From Sulfurimonas sp. GWF2_37_8 (GTDB taxonomy: Bacteria; Campylobacterota; Campylobacteria; Campylobacterales; Sulfurimonadaceae), in assembly GCA_001829625.1 (NCBI GenBank), contig MIBW01000094.1, forward strand, positions 1 to 48,970: a stretch of 48,970 nt of DNA, written 5' to 3'. Positions 1-9,910 of the stretch are shown piece by piece; the first letter of the stretch is position 1, and each line of letters opens with the position of its first letter. The notes beneath the pieces are model-generated. The model was not told where the DNA came from. It did not search any database and was given only the letters and a program-made list of their open reading frames with translations. Made by a program: the position numbers and the translations under genes.

Positions 1-93
1 GATAATTTCAAGAGCAATAAAGAATTACACCAAATTATTACAGCCATCAGTGTTTACACGAAGAAAGAGTTAGGTTTTATGTGCGAAAGTTGA
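1..93 (+). CDS. 3' end of an unidentified upstream CDS (partial)
   Basis: Frame 1 is open from base 1 to TGA at 91-93 (DNFKSNKELHQIITAISVYTKKELGFMCES*); no family recognised. Confidence 0.4.
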   Translation, partial: DNFKSNKELHQIITAISVYTKKELGFMCES

Positions 94-171
94 GTATATT
101 AGTTTTAGAATTATTTGATATAATTTGCGCGATTTATGGAGCGAGACTCTGTACTTCAATAAGGAAAATCG

Positions 172-1329
172 ATGACGAAAGAGTATATTTTTACCTCAGA
201 GTCTGTAACAGAAGGGCACCCTGATAAGATGGCAGATCAAATCAGTGATGCAATTCTGGATTATATTATTGAGCATGATCCAAAGGCACGTGTTGCGTGT
301 GAAACTTTGGTATCAAATGGTTTTTGTGTAATTGCAGGCGAACTGAAAACGACGGCTTATGCCCCTATGCAAGAGATTGCAAGAAAAGTTATCCAAGAGA
401 TTGGATATACAGATGCAACCTACGGTTTCGATTATCGTTCTGCTGCAGTATTAAATGGAATAGGTGAACAATCTCCTGATATTAACCAAGGTGTTGATCA
501 AGCGGATGGAGAGATTGGAGCAGGTGATCAGGGTCTTATGTTTGGATATGCGTGCCGCGAAACAGATGTTTTAATGCCACTTCCAATATATCTTGCACAT
601 CGCTTGACGCAAAAACTAGCTGAAGTACGTAAAGAGGGAATTATTCCATATTTACGACCAGATGGAAAAGCACAAATAAGTGTAAAATATATAGGAGATA
701 AGCCTGTTTCAGTTGAGACGGTTGTTGTCTCCACGCAGCACGCTCCTGATGTTTCTCAAGAGAAAATACATGAAGATGTTATAAATGAAGTTATACGCAA
801 AGTTATCCCTGCAGAGTTACTCAGTGAAAGCACTGTATTTCATATCAATCCAACAGGAAAATTTGTTATCGGCGGACCGCAAGGTGATGCTGGACTAACT
901 GGGCGAAAAATCATTGTAGATACATACGGTGGAAGTTGCCCTCACGGTGGTGGTGCATTTAGTGGAAAAGATCCTACTAAAGTAGATAGAAGTGCTGCAT
1001 ACGCCGCAAGATGGGTTGCGAAAAATCTAGTTGCATCGGGTGCTTGTGATAAAGCAACTATTCAAGTAGCATATGCAATTGGTGTGGCAAAACCTGTATC
1101 TATAATGGTAGATACGCATGGAACAGGTGTGGTCGCTGAAGAGAAGATAGAAGAGTGTATAAAACATATTTTTGATTTGTCTCCAAAGGGTATCATCACT
1201 TCACTTGATCTTTTGCGTCCTATCTATAGAAAGACTGCTACTTATGGTCATTTTGGCCGCGAAGAAGAGGGCTTTAGCTGGGAAGTTACAGATAAAATAG
1301 ATGTTATAAGAGAATATTTAGGTCTTTAA
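172..1329 (+). CDS. metK: S-adenosylmethionine synthetase
   Basis: 385 aa; [35 protein letters not shown] and [19 protein letters not shown] motifs. Confidence 0.98.
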   Translation: MTKEYIFTSESVTEGHPDKMADQISDAILDYIIEHDPKARVACETLVSNGFCVIAGELKTTAYAPMQEIARKVIQEIGYTDATYGFDYRSAAVLNGIGEQSPDINQGVDQADGEIGAGDQGLMFGYACRETDVLMPLPIYLAHRLTQKLAEVRKEGIIPYLRPDGKAQISVKYIGDKPVSVETVVVSTQHAPDVSQEKIHEDVINEVIRKVIPAELLSESTVFHINPTGKFVIGGPQGDAGLTGRKIIVDTYGGSCPHGGGAFSGKDPTKVDRSAAYAARWVAKNLVASGACDKATIQVAYAIGVAKPVSIMVDTHGTGVVAEEKIEECIKHIFDLSPKGIITSLDLLRPIYRKTATYGHFGREEEGFSWEVTDKIDVIREYLGL

Positions 1330-1482
1330 ATCAAAATGTGCTCAAGATGACGACTAAATTTGTCATAGAGCGTCTTCTTGATATGTAACGAATAGTTGAA
1401 TTTTAAATAGATAGAAACTAGTTTTAGCTACATTTAAAAATCTTCTGTGTATAGTTACTGCAACAAAAATTAGGAGAAAATA

Positions 1483-1767
1483 ATGGCTGTATATATTAAT
1501 GATACTTGTATTAACTGTGGCGCTTGTATTGACGAATGTCCAGTAGAAGCAATTGTAGATGAGGATGATAATCCAACTGGTGAAGAAATTTACTATGTAT
1601 ATGGTGATAAATGTGTAGAGTGTGTTGGACATCACGATGAACCAGCATGTGCTACTGCATGTCCTACTGAGGGTTGTATAACTTGGGATGCTATCGGTGA
1701 TAGCCCTTCACACCGTGATGATATTACGGATGCGCAACGTTCAAGTAAAGAGCCTGTTGTAGAATAG
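1483..1767 (+). CDS. 2[4Fe-4S] ferredoxin
   Basis: CINCGACIDECP and CVECVGHHDEPACATACP cysteine motifs; RBS aggag upstream. Confidence 0.93.
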   Translation: MAVYINDTCINCGACIDECPVEAIVDEDDNPTGEEIYYVYGDKCVECVGHHDEPACATACPTEGCITWDAIGDSPSHRDDITDAQRSSKEPVVE

Positions 1768-1773
1768 TCTCAG

Positions 1774-1795
1774 GAAGCACTCTGGGGAGTGCTTC
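1774..1795 (+). terminator. Hairpin downstream of ferredoxin gene, likely terminator
   Basis: GAAGCACTC-TGGG-GAGTGCTTC perfect 9-bp stem just after the stop; weak T-tract. Confidence 0.6.
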
Positions 1796-1913
1796 TGTAT
1801 TAATGGATTTTTTACTCATTGATACAAAAAATCCCTTCTAAATTTCTAAACTTCAATTAAAATACATTATTTTTTAGATATAATTCCACTCTAATTTTAT
1901 ATTAACAGGAGAT

Positions 1914-2330
1914 TTGATGGAAAGAACTCTATCTATAATCAAACCAGATGCAGTTGCTAAAGGTGTTATCGGCAAAATCTTAGATCGTTTTGAGACTGAT
2001 GGCCTTAAAATAGCAGCAACAAGAAAAATTCAACTTTCACGTGCTGATGCAGAAGCATTTTATGCTGTACACTCTGAGAGACCTTTTTTCAACGATTTAG
2101 TTGATTTCATGATCAGTGGTCCAGTAGTTGTTTCGGTTCTTGAGGGCGAAAATGCTATGCAAAGAAACCGTGATTTGATGGGTGCTACAAACCCAAAAGA
2201 TGCTGAAGCTGGCACAATTCGCGCAGATTTTGCTGAAAATATAGATGCAAACGCAGTTCATGGTAGTGATTCTGTTGAAAACGCAGCTGTAGAAATCGCA
2301 TTCTTTTTCTCTGAGAGAGAAATTTCTTAA
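1914..2330 (+). CDS. ndk: Nucleoside diphosphate kinase
   Basis: [20 protein letters not shown]...[15 protein letters not shown]...NAVHGSDS. Confidence 0.98.
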   Translation: MMERTLSIIKPDAVAKGVIGKILDRFETDGLKIAATRKIQLSRADAEAFYAVHSERPFFNDLVDFMISGPVVVSVLEGENAMQRNRDLMGATNPKDAEAGTIRADFAENIDANAVHGSDSVENAAVEIAFFFSEREIS

Positions 2331-2339
2331 GTAACAATT

Positions 2340-2696
2340 GTGAAGTTTTTACTCAGAAAAGTTACAAAGACTCCTTTAGAGTTTGAACTTGAATATCAAG
2401 AGGCAAATTTTAAAGGTTATTTACAGTACCATTCTGGCAATTTGATTTTACTCAAAGCAGAACTCAGCGGTTTAGTAGATACGGAATGTAGTCAATGCGC
2501 TCAAGATATTAAATTACCTTTAGATGAAAATATAGAACTTTTTATCTCAGATGGTCTTTTTAATGGAGATGATCGCATAGAGCTTGATGTTGTAGAATCT
2601 TTTGATGGATATGCTGATATTGATGAAATATTGCATTCTGAGCTTGAGCTTATCAAAAGTGACTATTACAGTTGCGAAAATTGTCAAAACTCTTAA
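2340..2696 (+). CDS. DUF177/YceD family protein upstream of rpmF
   Basis: 118 aa, CSQC and CENC pairs, conserved position before rpmF-plsX-fabH; GTG start. Confidence 0.8.
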   Translation: MKFLLRKVTKTPLEFELEYQEANFKGYLQYHSGNLILLKAELSGLVDTECSQCAQDIKLPLDENIELFISDGLFNGDDRIELDVVESFDGYADIDEILHSELELIKSDYYSCENCQNS

Positions 2697-2713
2697 ATTA
2701 AGAGTTTGACTTG

Positions 2714-2833
2714 CATAAGGAATTTTGTTCCTTTACGCGGTTTAATAATAAAAGCGATTCTTGCCTCAAAAAGAGGCATAGCTTTAGTGGTCCCAGTGGC
2801 CTTAGCAAAGTATAAGGAACGTGTTCCTTATAC
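2714..2833. repeat. Modular hairpin element (copy 1) in the yceD-rpmF intergenic region
   Basis: TAAGGAATTTTGTTCCTTTACGCGG module, TTGCCTC-AAAAA-GAGGCA hairpin followed by TAGCTTTAG, then GTATAAGGAAC-GT-GTTCCTTATAC near-perfect palindrome; related modules recur at 33456-33541. Confidence 0.6.
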
Positions 2834-2864
2834 AGCATAAATAAAATAGAAAGGAATTAAAACT

Positions 2865-3014
2865 ATGGCAGTACCTAAGAGAAGAGTGTCACACTCTCGT
2901 TCAGCTAAAAGAAGAACTCACTACAAGATTTCTTTAGCACGTCCAGTTAAAGACAAAGACGGAACTTACAGATTACCACACCACGTTAACCCAACGACTG
3001 GTGAGTATAAATAA
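2865..3014 (+). CDS. rpmF: 50S ribosomal protein L32
   Basis: [49 protein letters not shown] (49 aa, below the ORF track cutoff), RBS aaaggaatt, followed by plsX. Confidence 0.95.
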   Translation: MAVPKRRVSHSRSAKRRTHYKISLARPVKDKDGTYRLPHHVNPTTGEYK

Positions 3015-3017
3015 TTA

Positions 3018-4016
3018 ATGGTTAAGATTGCAGTTGATGCAATGGGCGGGGACTTCGGTCCTGAGCCAATTGTAAAAGGTTGTGTAGAAGCACTCAAGAG
3101 AAAATCGTTTGAACTTATTTTAGTAGGTAAAAAGTCTGAAATTTTACCTCTGTTACCAAAACGTTATAGAGATAAGATTTTAATTATTGAATCAGATGAT
3201 GTTGTCTCAATGAGTGACGCTGCTACCGATGCTGTTAAACGCAAAGAAAGCAGTATATACAAAGCTATAGAACTAGTCAAAAATGGTGAAGCAGATGGCG
3301 TTGTTTCTGCTGGACACAGTGGAGCAACAATGACACTTGCAACACTTAGGCTTGGTCGTCTTGAGGGCGTCTTGCGTCCTGCGCTTGTAGCACTTATGCC
3401 AACAAAAACTGGTCGTCGCTCTATCATCTTAGATGTTGGTGCAAATGTTGATTCAAAACCTGAGCATTTAGCGCAGTTCGCTATTATGGGTGGTTGTTAT
3501 GCTGAAGATATGTTTAAAATCGAAACACCAAGCATCGGTATTCTTGCAAATGGCGAAGAAGATTCAAAAGGCAATGAAGTAACAAAGGCTGCGTTTAAAA
3601 TTCTCAAAGGCTCGAAAGGCTTCAAGGGAAATGTAGAAGGAAGTGATATCTTTAACGGAACATGTGATGTTATCACTTGTGATGGTTTTGTAGGAAATCT
3701 CGTTCTAAAAGCAAGCGAAGGTGTAGCTTCAACTATCAGTGGACTTATTAAAGATTATATTAGAAAATCACCGATCGCTATTACGGGTGCGTTGCTTATG
3801 CGAAAAGTATTTAAGCTTCTAAAAAAACAGATAGATTATGCAGAAGTAGGCGGAGCTCCTCTTATTGGGATTAAAGGCTGTGTTATAGTAAGTCATGGAA
3901 AAAGTAATCCAAAAGCTATGGAAAATGCTATCTATCAAGCCATTCGATATGTGGATACTGGCGTTAATGAAAGTATCATCTCTAGATTGCAACAGTTAAA
4001 ACAAAAGGAAGCTTAA
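3018..4016 (+). CDS. plsX: Phosphate acyltransferase PlsX
   Basis: [33 protein letters not shown]-like; order rpmF-plsX-fabH. Confidence 0.97.
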   Translation: MVKIAVDAMGGDFGPEPIVKGCVEALKRKSFELILVGKKSEILPLLPKRYRDKILIIESDDVVSMSDAATDAVKRKESSIYKAIELVKNGEADGVVSAGHSGATMTLATLRLGRLEGVLRPALVALMPTKTGRRSIILDVGANVDSKPEHLAQFAIMGGCYAEDMFKIETPSIGILANGEEDSKGNEVTKAAFKILKGSKGFKGNVEGSDIFNGTCDVITCDGFVGNLVLKASEGVASTISGLIKDYIRKSPIAITGALLMRKVFKLLKKQIDYAEVGGAPLIGIKGCVIVSHGKSNPKAMENAIYQAIRYVDTGVNESIISRLQQLKQKEA

Positions 4017-5017
4017 TGGCTTATGCAGCATTTCGTTCTATTGGTGCGTATGTTCCAAAAAAAATCTTGACAAATGAAGATTTATCAAAAATGGTTGACA
4101 CCACAGATGAGTGGATTGTTCAAAGAACTGGAATAAAAGAGCGCCATATTGCTGCCTCCGATGAAACAACAAGCGATATGGGTGTTGCAGCAGCAAAAAA
4201 AGCTATAGAACGTAGCGGTATTGCTAAAGAAGATATAGATATGGTTGTATGTGCGACTATTTCACCAGATTATTTTTGTATGCCATCAACTGCGACTATC
4301 ATCTCAACAAAGCTTGGTCTTTCTAATGTAACTGCGTTTGATATCTCCGCGGCTTGTACAGGTTTTGTATATATACTCTCAATAGCAAAAGCATTTATAG
4401 AATCTGGCATGAAAAAAAATGTGCTTATTATTGGAGCTGAAAAACTTTCTGCTATCACTGACTATAGCGATAGAGGGACATGTATCCTCTTTGGTGATGG
4501 AGCAGGGGCTGCAATTATCAGTGCTACTGATAACAAAGAAGAAGCTATCATTGATATCCAAACTGGAGCTGATGGAGCATTCGCAGATTTACTTATGACA
4601 CCAAATGGCGGTACAGGCTCTCCTCATGATTCACTTGAACAAGAAGCTGCGGGTTGCTTTATGCAAATGAAAGGCAATGAAACTTTTAAAGTTGCTGTAC
4701 GCACATTGACAAAAGATGTCGTAGAAATTTTAGAAAATAATAATATTGCAAGTGCTGATATCAAACATTTTGTGCCGCATCAAGCAAACTATAGAATTAT
4801 AAAAGCAGTTGGTGATGCCTTGAAAATGAAAGAAGAACAAGTTGTTCTTACTGTACATAAATATGGTAATACTTCTGGAGCATCCATTCCGATGGCTGTC
4901 AACGATATATATGAAAGCGGAGAACTCATCGCAGGTGAGCTTTTGCTTCTAGATGCTTTTGGTGGCGGACTTACATGGGGATCTGCTTTAGTACCATTCT
5001 CACCTCTTAAAAAATAA
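4016..5017 (+). CDS. fabH: 3-oxoacyl-ACP synthase III
   Basis: [49 protein letters not shown]. Confidence 0.98.
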   Translation: MAYAAFRSIGAYVPKKILTNEDLSKMVDTTDEWIVQRTGIKERHIAASDETTSDMGVAAAKKAIERSGIAKEDIDMVVCATISPDYFCMPSTATIISTKLGLSNVTAFDISAACTGFVYILSIAKAFIESGMKKNVLIIGAEKLSAITDYSDRGTCILFGDGAGAAIISATDNKEEAIIDIQTGADGAFADLLMTPNGGTGSPHDSLEQEAAGCFMQMKGNETFKVAVRTLTKDVVEILENNNIASADIKHFVPHQANYRIIKAVGDALKMKEEQVVLTVHKYGNTSGASIPMAVNDIYESGELIAGELLLLDAFGGGLTWGSALVPFSPLKK

Positions 5018-5071
5018 CTCTACTGTAAAATAACTCTTTTGCTTGATTTTTTCATTGCAGTTGAGTTTCTT

Positions 5072-5443
5072 TTAAATACCTTGTAATGCATGAAAAATAC
5101 GTTTATGAAACTCTTCTTGATTTTTAAAATCAAGTGTGCTCTCTCGAATTTTTTCGCCCCACATAGGATTTGGAAAATGAGTATCATCTTCAAATCTTGC
5201 CATAACATGGATATGAACGCGAGGTAGCATATTTGCAAAGGATGCCATATTTATCTTTGTGGGAGAGTAAAAATACTTCATTTCATGCTCTACAATGTCA
5301 TATATTTCCCAAAGTTTGATCCGAAGTTCTTTGGGCATATCACCAAGTTCTTTAAATGGTTCTTTGGTAAATATTTTTAACCAAGGAATCTGAGCATCTT
5401 CTTTTTCGATATAAAATTCATGATTTTCAAATATGATGTGCAT
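5072..5443 (-). CDS. HIT family protein
   Basis: ORF 5072-5479; preferred start at internal MHIIFENHEFYIEKED; PRVHIHVMARFEDDTHFPNPMWGEK resembles a HIT motif. Confidence 0.75.
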   Translation of the reverse strand: MHIIFENHEFYIEKEDAQIPWLKIFTKEPFKELGDMPKELRIKLWEIYDIVEHEMKYFYSPTKINMASFANMLPRVHIHVMARFEDDTHFPNPMWGEKIRESTLDFKNQEEFHKRIFHALQGI

Positions 5444-5633
5444 TGTTTCTTCTTCTTTTTTAAAAAAATTATAGCGCATCTTTTAAAAAAATAATCTTCT
5501 AAATTAAAATAAAATTGTTAGTCGTTTGATTTTGTTGCAAAATAAGAACTATGTTTATGTCTGAAAAGTAAACTTGTTACATTCTTTTAAGTATAATAAT
5601 TTACATAGTTTAGGTTGTATCTGGGGAGTATTA

Positions 5634-5741
5634 ATGTCAAAAAAACTATTGATAATAAAAACTAGTTATTGTAGGTTTGGGGTGAGCACTGGCTGGCTTG
5701 AGGCACTTACTAAACATTATACAAATAGTGATGAATTTTAG
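5634..5741 (+). CDS. Small ORF, 35 aa (MSKKLLIIKTSYCRFGVSTGWLEALTKHYTNSDEF)
   Basis: ATG preceded by SD-like ctggggag; coding status uncertain. Confidence 0.25.
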   Translation: MSKKLLIIKTSYCRFGVSTGWLEALTKHYTNSDEF

Positions 5742-5824
5742 TTGTAAAACTAGAAATAAATAATTGGGGTGGACCGATGAATAATAACGCTTCAACATTT
5801 ACATTGCTAAATCAGGAGTTCTAA

Positions 5825-6415
5825 TTGAACAAATTATGCATTCTTATAATGTTATTAGTCTCAAATCTTTTTGCAAATAATATGTTTATTGATGTAACAT
5901 TTGGAAAGCACTTGGAAGATTCCAGCGCAAAGTATAAGCAATTAAATAATGGAAACGGAAGTGGCTATAGTACCGATGAAACTGTATTTAAAGGTGATAT
6001 TCGAATTGGCTACTCTTTTCCACTTACAAATCACATACTTACAGAACCTTCACTGGGATGGGGCGTTGTAAGCGGTTTTGGTTCAGGTGTAAACGTTAAT
6101 GGTTTGTACTCAGTTGAGATACCTCTTTTATATCAATATGAAATAATTAAGTACGGGGTTTTTACAAGGTATAATTATTTATCGGACATTGCTATTAGTA
6201 ATGGTAGAGAATCTTTTGAACTCGAAGATAAGCAGTCATATTCTTTAGGCTTAAAAATCATTCTAGAAAGTAAAAATATAAACTTTCTTGTATCTTATGA
6301 GTTTATGTGTAATAGTGTATATGAAAATAGCATGATAAGCGGCTCAGAATATACATATACGAAATTGGATCTTGAAGGTGGATATTTGTCGTTAGGTATA
6401 AGATTTAAGTTTTAA
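5825..6415 (+). CDS. Putative outer-membrane beta-barrel protein
   Basis: N-terminal signal-peptide-like stretch (LNKLCILIMLLVSNLFANN), alternating beta-strand character, C-terminal ...LSLGIRFKF; TTG start. Confidence 0.6.
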   Translation: MNKLCILIMLLVSNLFANNMFIDVTFGKHLEDSSAKYKQLNNGNGSGYSTDETVFKGDIRIGYSFPLTNHILTEPSLGWGVVSGFGSGVNVNGLYSVEIPLLYQYEIIKYGVFTRYNYLSDIAISNGRESFELEDKQSYSLGLKIILESKNINFLVSYEFMCNSVYENSMISGSEYTYTKLDLEGGYLSLGIRFKF

Positions 6416-6768
6416 TGATGGATACATATCTTTATAATCACTAGTTTGTTTAGGTTTAAATTTTAGTGAAAACAAAATATATCTATCTTTTTTTGTATTC
6501 TTTTTAAAAAAATGCAATCACAATATTAGCAAAAGTAATTGGATAAAAAGTATCATAGAAGAGATTGAGCAAAAAAGGCAATGTCAAATGGTGAAAAATT
6601 TAGGCATTGATTATATGTAAGGCTTTTAGTTTTTTAAATCTACAGTTGGTCAATTTTTTTCAACAAAATAAATTCATTAGATTAATTTTTGCAGTGGCAA
6701 ATATAGGTGTAGAGAGAAGAAAAGCGGATTGTTTAATGAAAAAAAGTATGTGAGCTTAAAGCAGAGAA

Positions 6769-8373
6769 CTAATCTCTGCCTCTGTTAGCGCCACCTGAGC
6801 GGCTTCTTGAAGCTGATGAGGCGCTGTTGCCACGGTATCCACCGCCGCCTTCACGACTTCCACGCTCACGTGGAGCACCACCATCACGGCTTCCGCCACC
6901 ACTTGTGCTTTTGTTACCACGGTACCCACCGCCATCACGAGAGCTACTTCCACCGCTTCTGTTACGACTACGACCTCTAGTATCTCTACTACCGCCTCTG
7001 TTATTTGCACGCTCAAGGATTGCTTCAATTCTATCAGCAGGAATACCGATGTTGTTTGGTCCTTTGATATCTTGTTTATCTAAAATCATAGAGATAAGTT
7101 TGAACATAATTGTCTCTTCATCTATATCTTCTTTGAGTTTATCTAAAACTTTATGTGCTTCATCGTAAATATGTTGGTCTTCAATTGTTTTAACCATATT
7201 AGTAATAGTTGTAGAACGAAGGTCATTTTTACTTGGAACATAAGCATGAGCCATTGAAGTTCCAACTTTTTGTTTGATGCGTTGTAACTCTTTAAACTCT
7301 AGCGGAGTTAAAAGTGTAATTGCTTTTCCTTTTGTACCTGCACGTCCAGTTCTCCCGATACGGTGAACATAAGACTCAGGGTCAAATGGAATATGGTAGT
7401 TGAAAACGTGAGAGATGTTGTCAACGTGAATACCACGAGCAGCAACGTCAGTTGCAACAAGAACTTTTACAGAGTTGCTTTTGAAACCTTTAATAACAGT
7501 TTCACGTTGGCGTTGTTCCATGTCTCCATGAAGACCATTTGCAAGGTAGCCTGCGTTTGAGAGAACATTTGAAAGTCTGTCAACTTCACTTTTTGTTCTA
7601 CAAAATACAATAGATTTTTTAGTGATTTCAGAATCCATCAAACGGATGATTGCGTCATCTCTTTCAGACTCTTCGATAACATAGTAAAGTTGCTCAATGT
7701 CGGTATTTGTAGTTTCACCTTTGGTGATAGATACAAACTCAGGGTTTTGTAAAATTCTTGAAGCAAGCGTTTTAATTGGCTGAGGCATTGTTGCTGAAAA
7801 TAGAAGTGTTTGACGGTTTGTTGGAAGGTATGAAAAAATTTCATTGATATCATCCAAAAATCCCATGTCGAGCATCTCATCAGCTTCGTCTAAAACAACC
7901 ATGCTTGGAGCGAAGTTATCAATCATGTTTTTCTTGAGGATATCCAAAAGACGACCCGGGGTTGCAACAATGATGTTCGCACCTCTTTCTACTAAGTCGA
8001 TTTGACGTTTGTATGAGCTACCGCCATAAATTGTAACTGTTTTTATTCCCATGTTTCTGCCATACTTGAAAAGTTCATCAGAAACTTGCGTTGAAAGTTC
8101 TCGTGTTGGAGTGATAACTAAAACTTCAACACCACCTTTAAGGTGCATATTGTTGATAGCTGGAAGACCAAACGCAGCAGTTTTACCTGTACCCGTGTGT
8201 GCTTGACCAACCATATCGCGTCCTGCTAAAACAAAAGGGATAGCTTGTGCCTGAATAGGACTTGGAACTGAAAAACCGGCGTCTTTGATACTGCGTAGTA
8301 TCTCTTTTTTTAGACCTAAGTCATCGAATGTGAGTTCTTCTATAGAAGTGTTTTGTTGTGCATTTTCTTGCAT
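6769..8373 (-). CDS. DEAD-box ATP-dependent RNA helicase with Gly/Arg/Ser-rich C-terminal tail
   Basis: AHTGTGKTAAFGLP, VLDEADEMLDMGF, LFSATMP, HRIGRTGRAG motifs; start trimmed to MQENAQQ. Confidence 0.95.
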   Translation of the reverse strand: MQENAQQNTSIEELTFDDLGLKKEILRSIKDAGFSVPSPIQAQAIPFVLAGRDMVGQAHTGTGKTAAFGLPAINNMHLKGGVEVLVITPTRELSTQVSDELFKYGRNMGIKTVTIYGGSSYKRQIDLVERGANIIVATPGRLLDILKKNMIDNFAPSMVVLDEADEMLDMGFLDDINEIFSYLPTNRQTLLFSATMPQPIKTLASRILQNPEFVSITKGETTNTDIEQLYYVIEESERDDAIIRLMDSEITKKSIVFCRTKSEVDRLSNVLSNAGYLANGLHGDMEQRQRETVIKGFKSNSVKVLVATDVAARGIHVDNISHVFNYHIPFDPESYVHRIGRTGRAGTKGKAITLLTPLEFKELQRIKQKVGTSMAHAYVPSKNDLRSTTITNMVKTIEDQHIYDEAHKVLDKLKEDIDEETIMFKLISMILDKQDIKGPNNIGIPADRIEAILERANNRGGSRDTRGRSRNRSGGSSSRDGGGYRGNKSTSGGGSRDGGAPRERGSREGGGGYRGNSASSASRSRSGGANRGRD

Positions 8374-8641
8374 CGTAATCCTTTTATTTAAGGAGATGAT
8401 ACAAGATCGCTTTACACTAAGCATCTTCCCCTCAAAATATTTGCCGAATTATACCCATATTTTTCTAAGGAATAATTAAACTTATGTATATTTTGAATTA
8501 CTTAAGTTTATAATGCGTCATTAAGACACTTTTGCAGGTATTAATTTTTTTGATTTTTTTAAAAAAAGGTTCATTTTGCAATATTTACTTAAGGAGTCTG
8601 TCAAAATAGTATAATCTACAAATATTATTCAAGGAATTTCT

Positions 8642-9910
8642 TTGCAAATAGATTTATATTTTTTAAGCACTATCGTTGCGTTTCTTATTTTACTTTTTTT
8701 GTTTGCATTGTTTTTAAAACAAAAAGAGAAAATATCCAATCTCACGAGAGAGAATGAGTTGCTCGTGAGTTCGATTGAAAAACTTTTAGAAGAAAAAAAT
8801 GAACTAAAGTTGCGTTTAGCCATTCTTAATACGCGTTATGAAGAAGAGATAAAAAACTCTAGTGAGAAGTTGAGTGTGATGCAAAATGCCAAAGATGAAC
8901 TCTCCAAAGAGTTCAAACTTTTGGCAAATCAAATCTTTGAAGATAAAACAAAACAGTTTGATAATGCGCATAAAGAGCAGTTTGAAATGCTGCTCAAGCC
9001 TTTTCGTGAACAGATAACAAATTTTTCTACACAATCCAAAGAGCAGTTTACTTATGAGAGCAAAGAGCGCCATCTTCTCAAAGATGAGCTTACGCGTTTA
9101 AAAGTGATGAACGAACAACTCTCTCTTGATGCACTCAACCTTACAAAAGCACTCAAAGGCGAAAACAAAACGCAGGGGAACTGGGGTGAAATAGTTTTAG
9201 AGAGAATTTTAGAACAGTCAGGTTTGCGCAAAGGTATCGAATATATCACGCAAAATACGCTTCAAAACGCAGAGGGTAAAGTCTATCGTCCTGATGTTAT
9301 ACTTAAGATGCCACATGAGCGCGACATCATCATCGATTCAAAAGTTTCTCTGAATGCTTATGAGAGATTTATGAGTGAAGAAAATGAAAGCTTAAAAGCT
9401 ATCGCACTCAAAGAGCATCTTCTGAGTATTGCAACCCATATCAAAGAGCTCAGTGCCAAAAAATATGAAAAGCTAGAAGGGATAAATACCCTTGATTATG
9501 TATTGCTTTTTATGCCGATAGAAGGTGCGTTTATGTTGGCGCTTCGTGAAGACGGAGAGTTTTTTAAGCGTGCTTATGAAAACAATATTCTAGTAGTTTC
9601 TCCCTCTACCTTACTTGTTACTCTGCGTACGATAGAACATATCTGGCGTACGCAAAGACAAGAAGAACATGCCCAAAAAATAGCGCAAGAAGCAGAAGCG
9701 ATGTATGAAAAACTGGTGGGTTTTGTGCAGGAGATGCAAAATATCGGTTCATTTTTACAAAAAGCACAAGGGGCTCATGAAAACGCAATGAAGCGTTTAA
9801 GCTCTGGACGTGGCAATATCATCAAACGTGCAGAAAATATGAAAGAGTTAGGGCTTAAACCTAAAAAAGAGCTACCAATCACTTCTCAAGAGGAAGGGGA
9901 ACTGAGATGA
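8642..9910 (+). CDS. rmuC: DNA recombination protein RmuC
   Basis: N-terminal TM plus coiled coil, GNWGEIVLERILEQSGLRKG, RPDVILKMPHERDIIIDSKVSLNAYERF. Confidence 0.93.
   Translation: MQIDLYFLSTIVAFLILLFLFALFLKQKEKISNLTRENELLVSSIEKLLEEKNELKLRLAILNTRYEEEIKNSSEKLSVMQNAKDELSKEFKLLANQIFEDKTKQFDNAHKEQFEMLLKPFREQITNFSTQSKEQFTYESKERHLLKDELTRLKVMNEQLSLDALNLTKALKGENKTQGNWGEIVLERILEQSGLRKGIEYITQNTLQNAEGKVYRPDVILKMPHERDIIIDSKVSLNAYERFMSEENESLKAIALKEHLLSIATHIKELSAKKYEKLEGINTLDYVLLFMPIEGAFMLALREDGEFFKRAYENNILVVSPSTLLVTLRTIEHIWRTQRQEEHAQKIAQEAEAMYEKLVGFVQEMQNIGSFLQKAQGAHENAMKRLSSGRGNIIKRAENMKELGLKPKKELPITSQEEGELR

Noticed and set aside
94-171. Possible SAM riboswitch upstream of metK
   Set aside because: Only about 78 bp separate the upstream stop and metK, with no recognisable SAM-I/II/III architecture.
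1363-1635. 90-aa minus-strand ORF antisense to ferredoxin
   Set aside because: Antisense to a confident CDS, no RBS or family signature.
6430-6618. Open stretch ...WIKSIIEEIEQKRQCQMVKNLGIDYM* suggesting a decayed gene
   Set aside because: No convincing start or family; may be chance in AT-rich intergenic DNA.
6756-7168. ORFs opposite or overlapping the helicase tail (90 aa minus, 113 aa plus, Pro/Val/Ala-rich)
   Set aside because: Out-of-frame translations of the GC-richer repetitive RGG-coding sequence.
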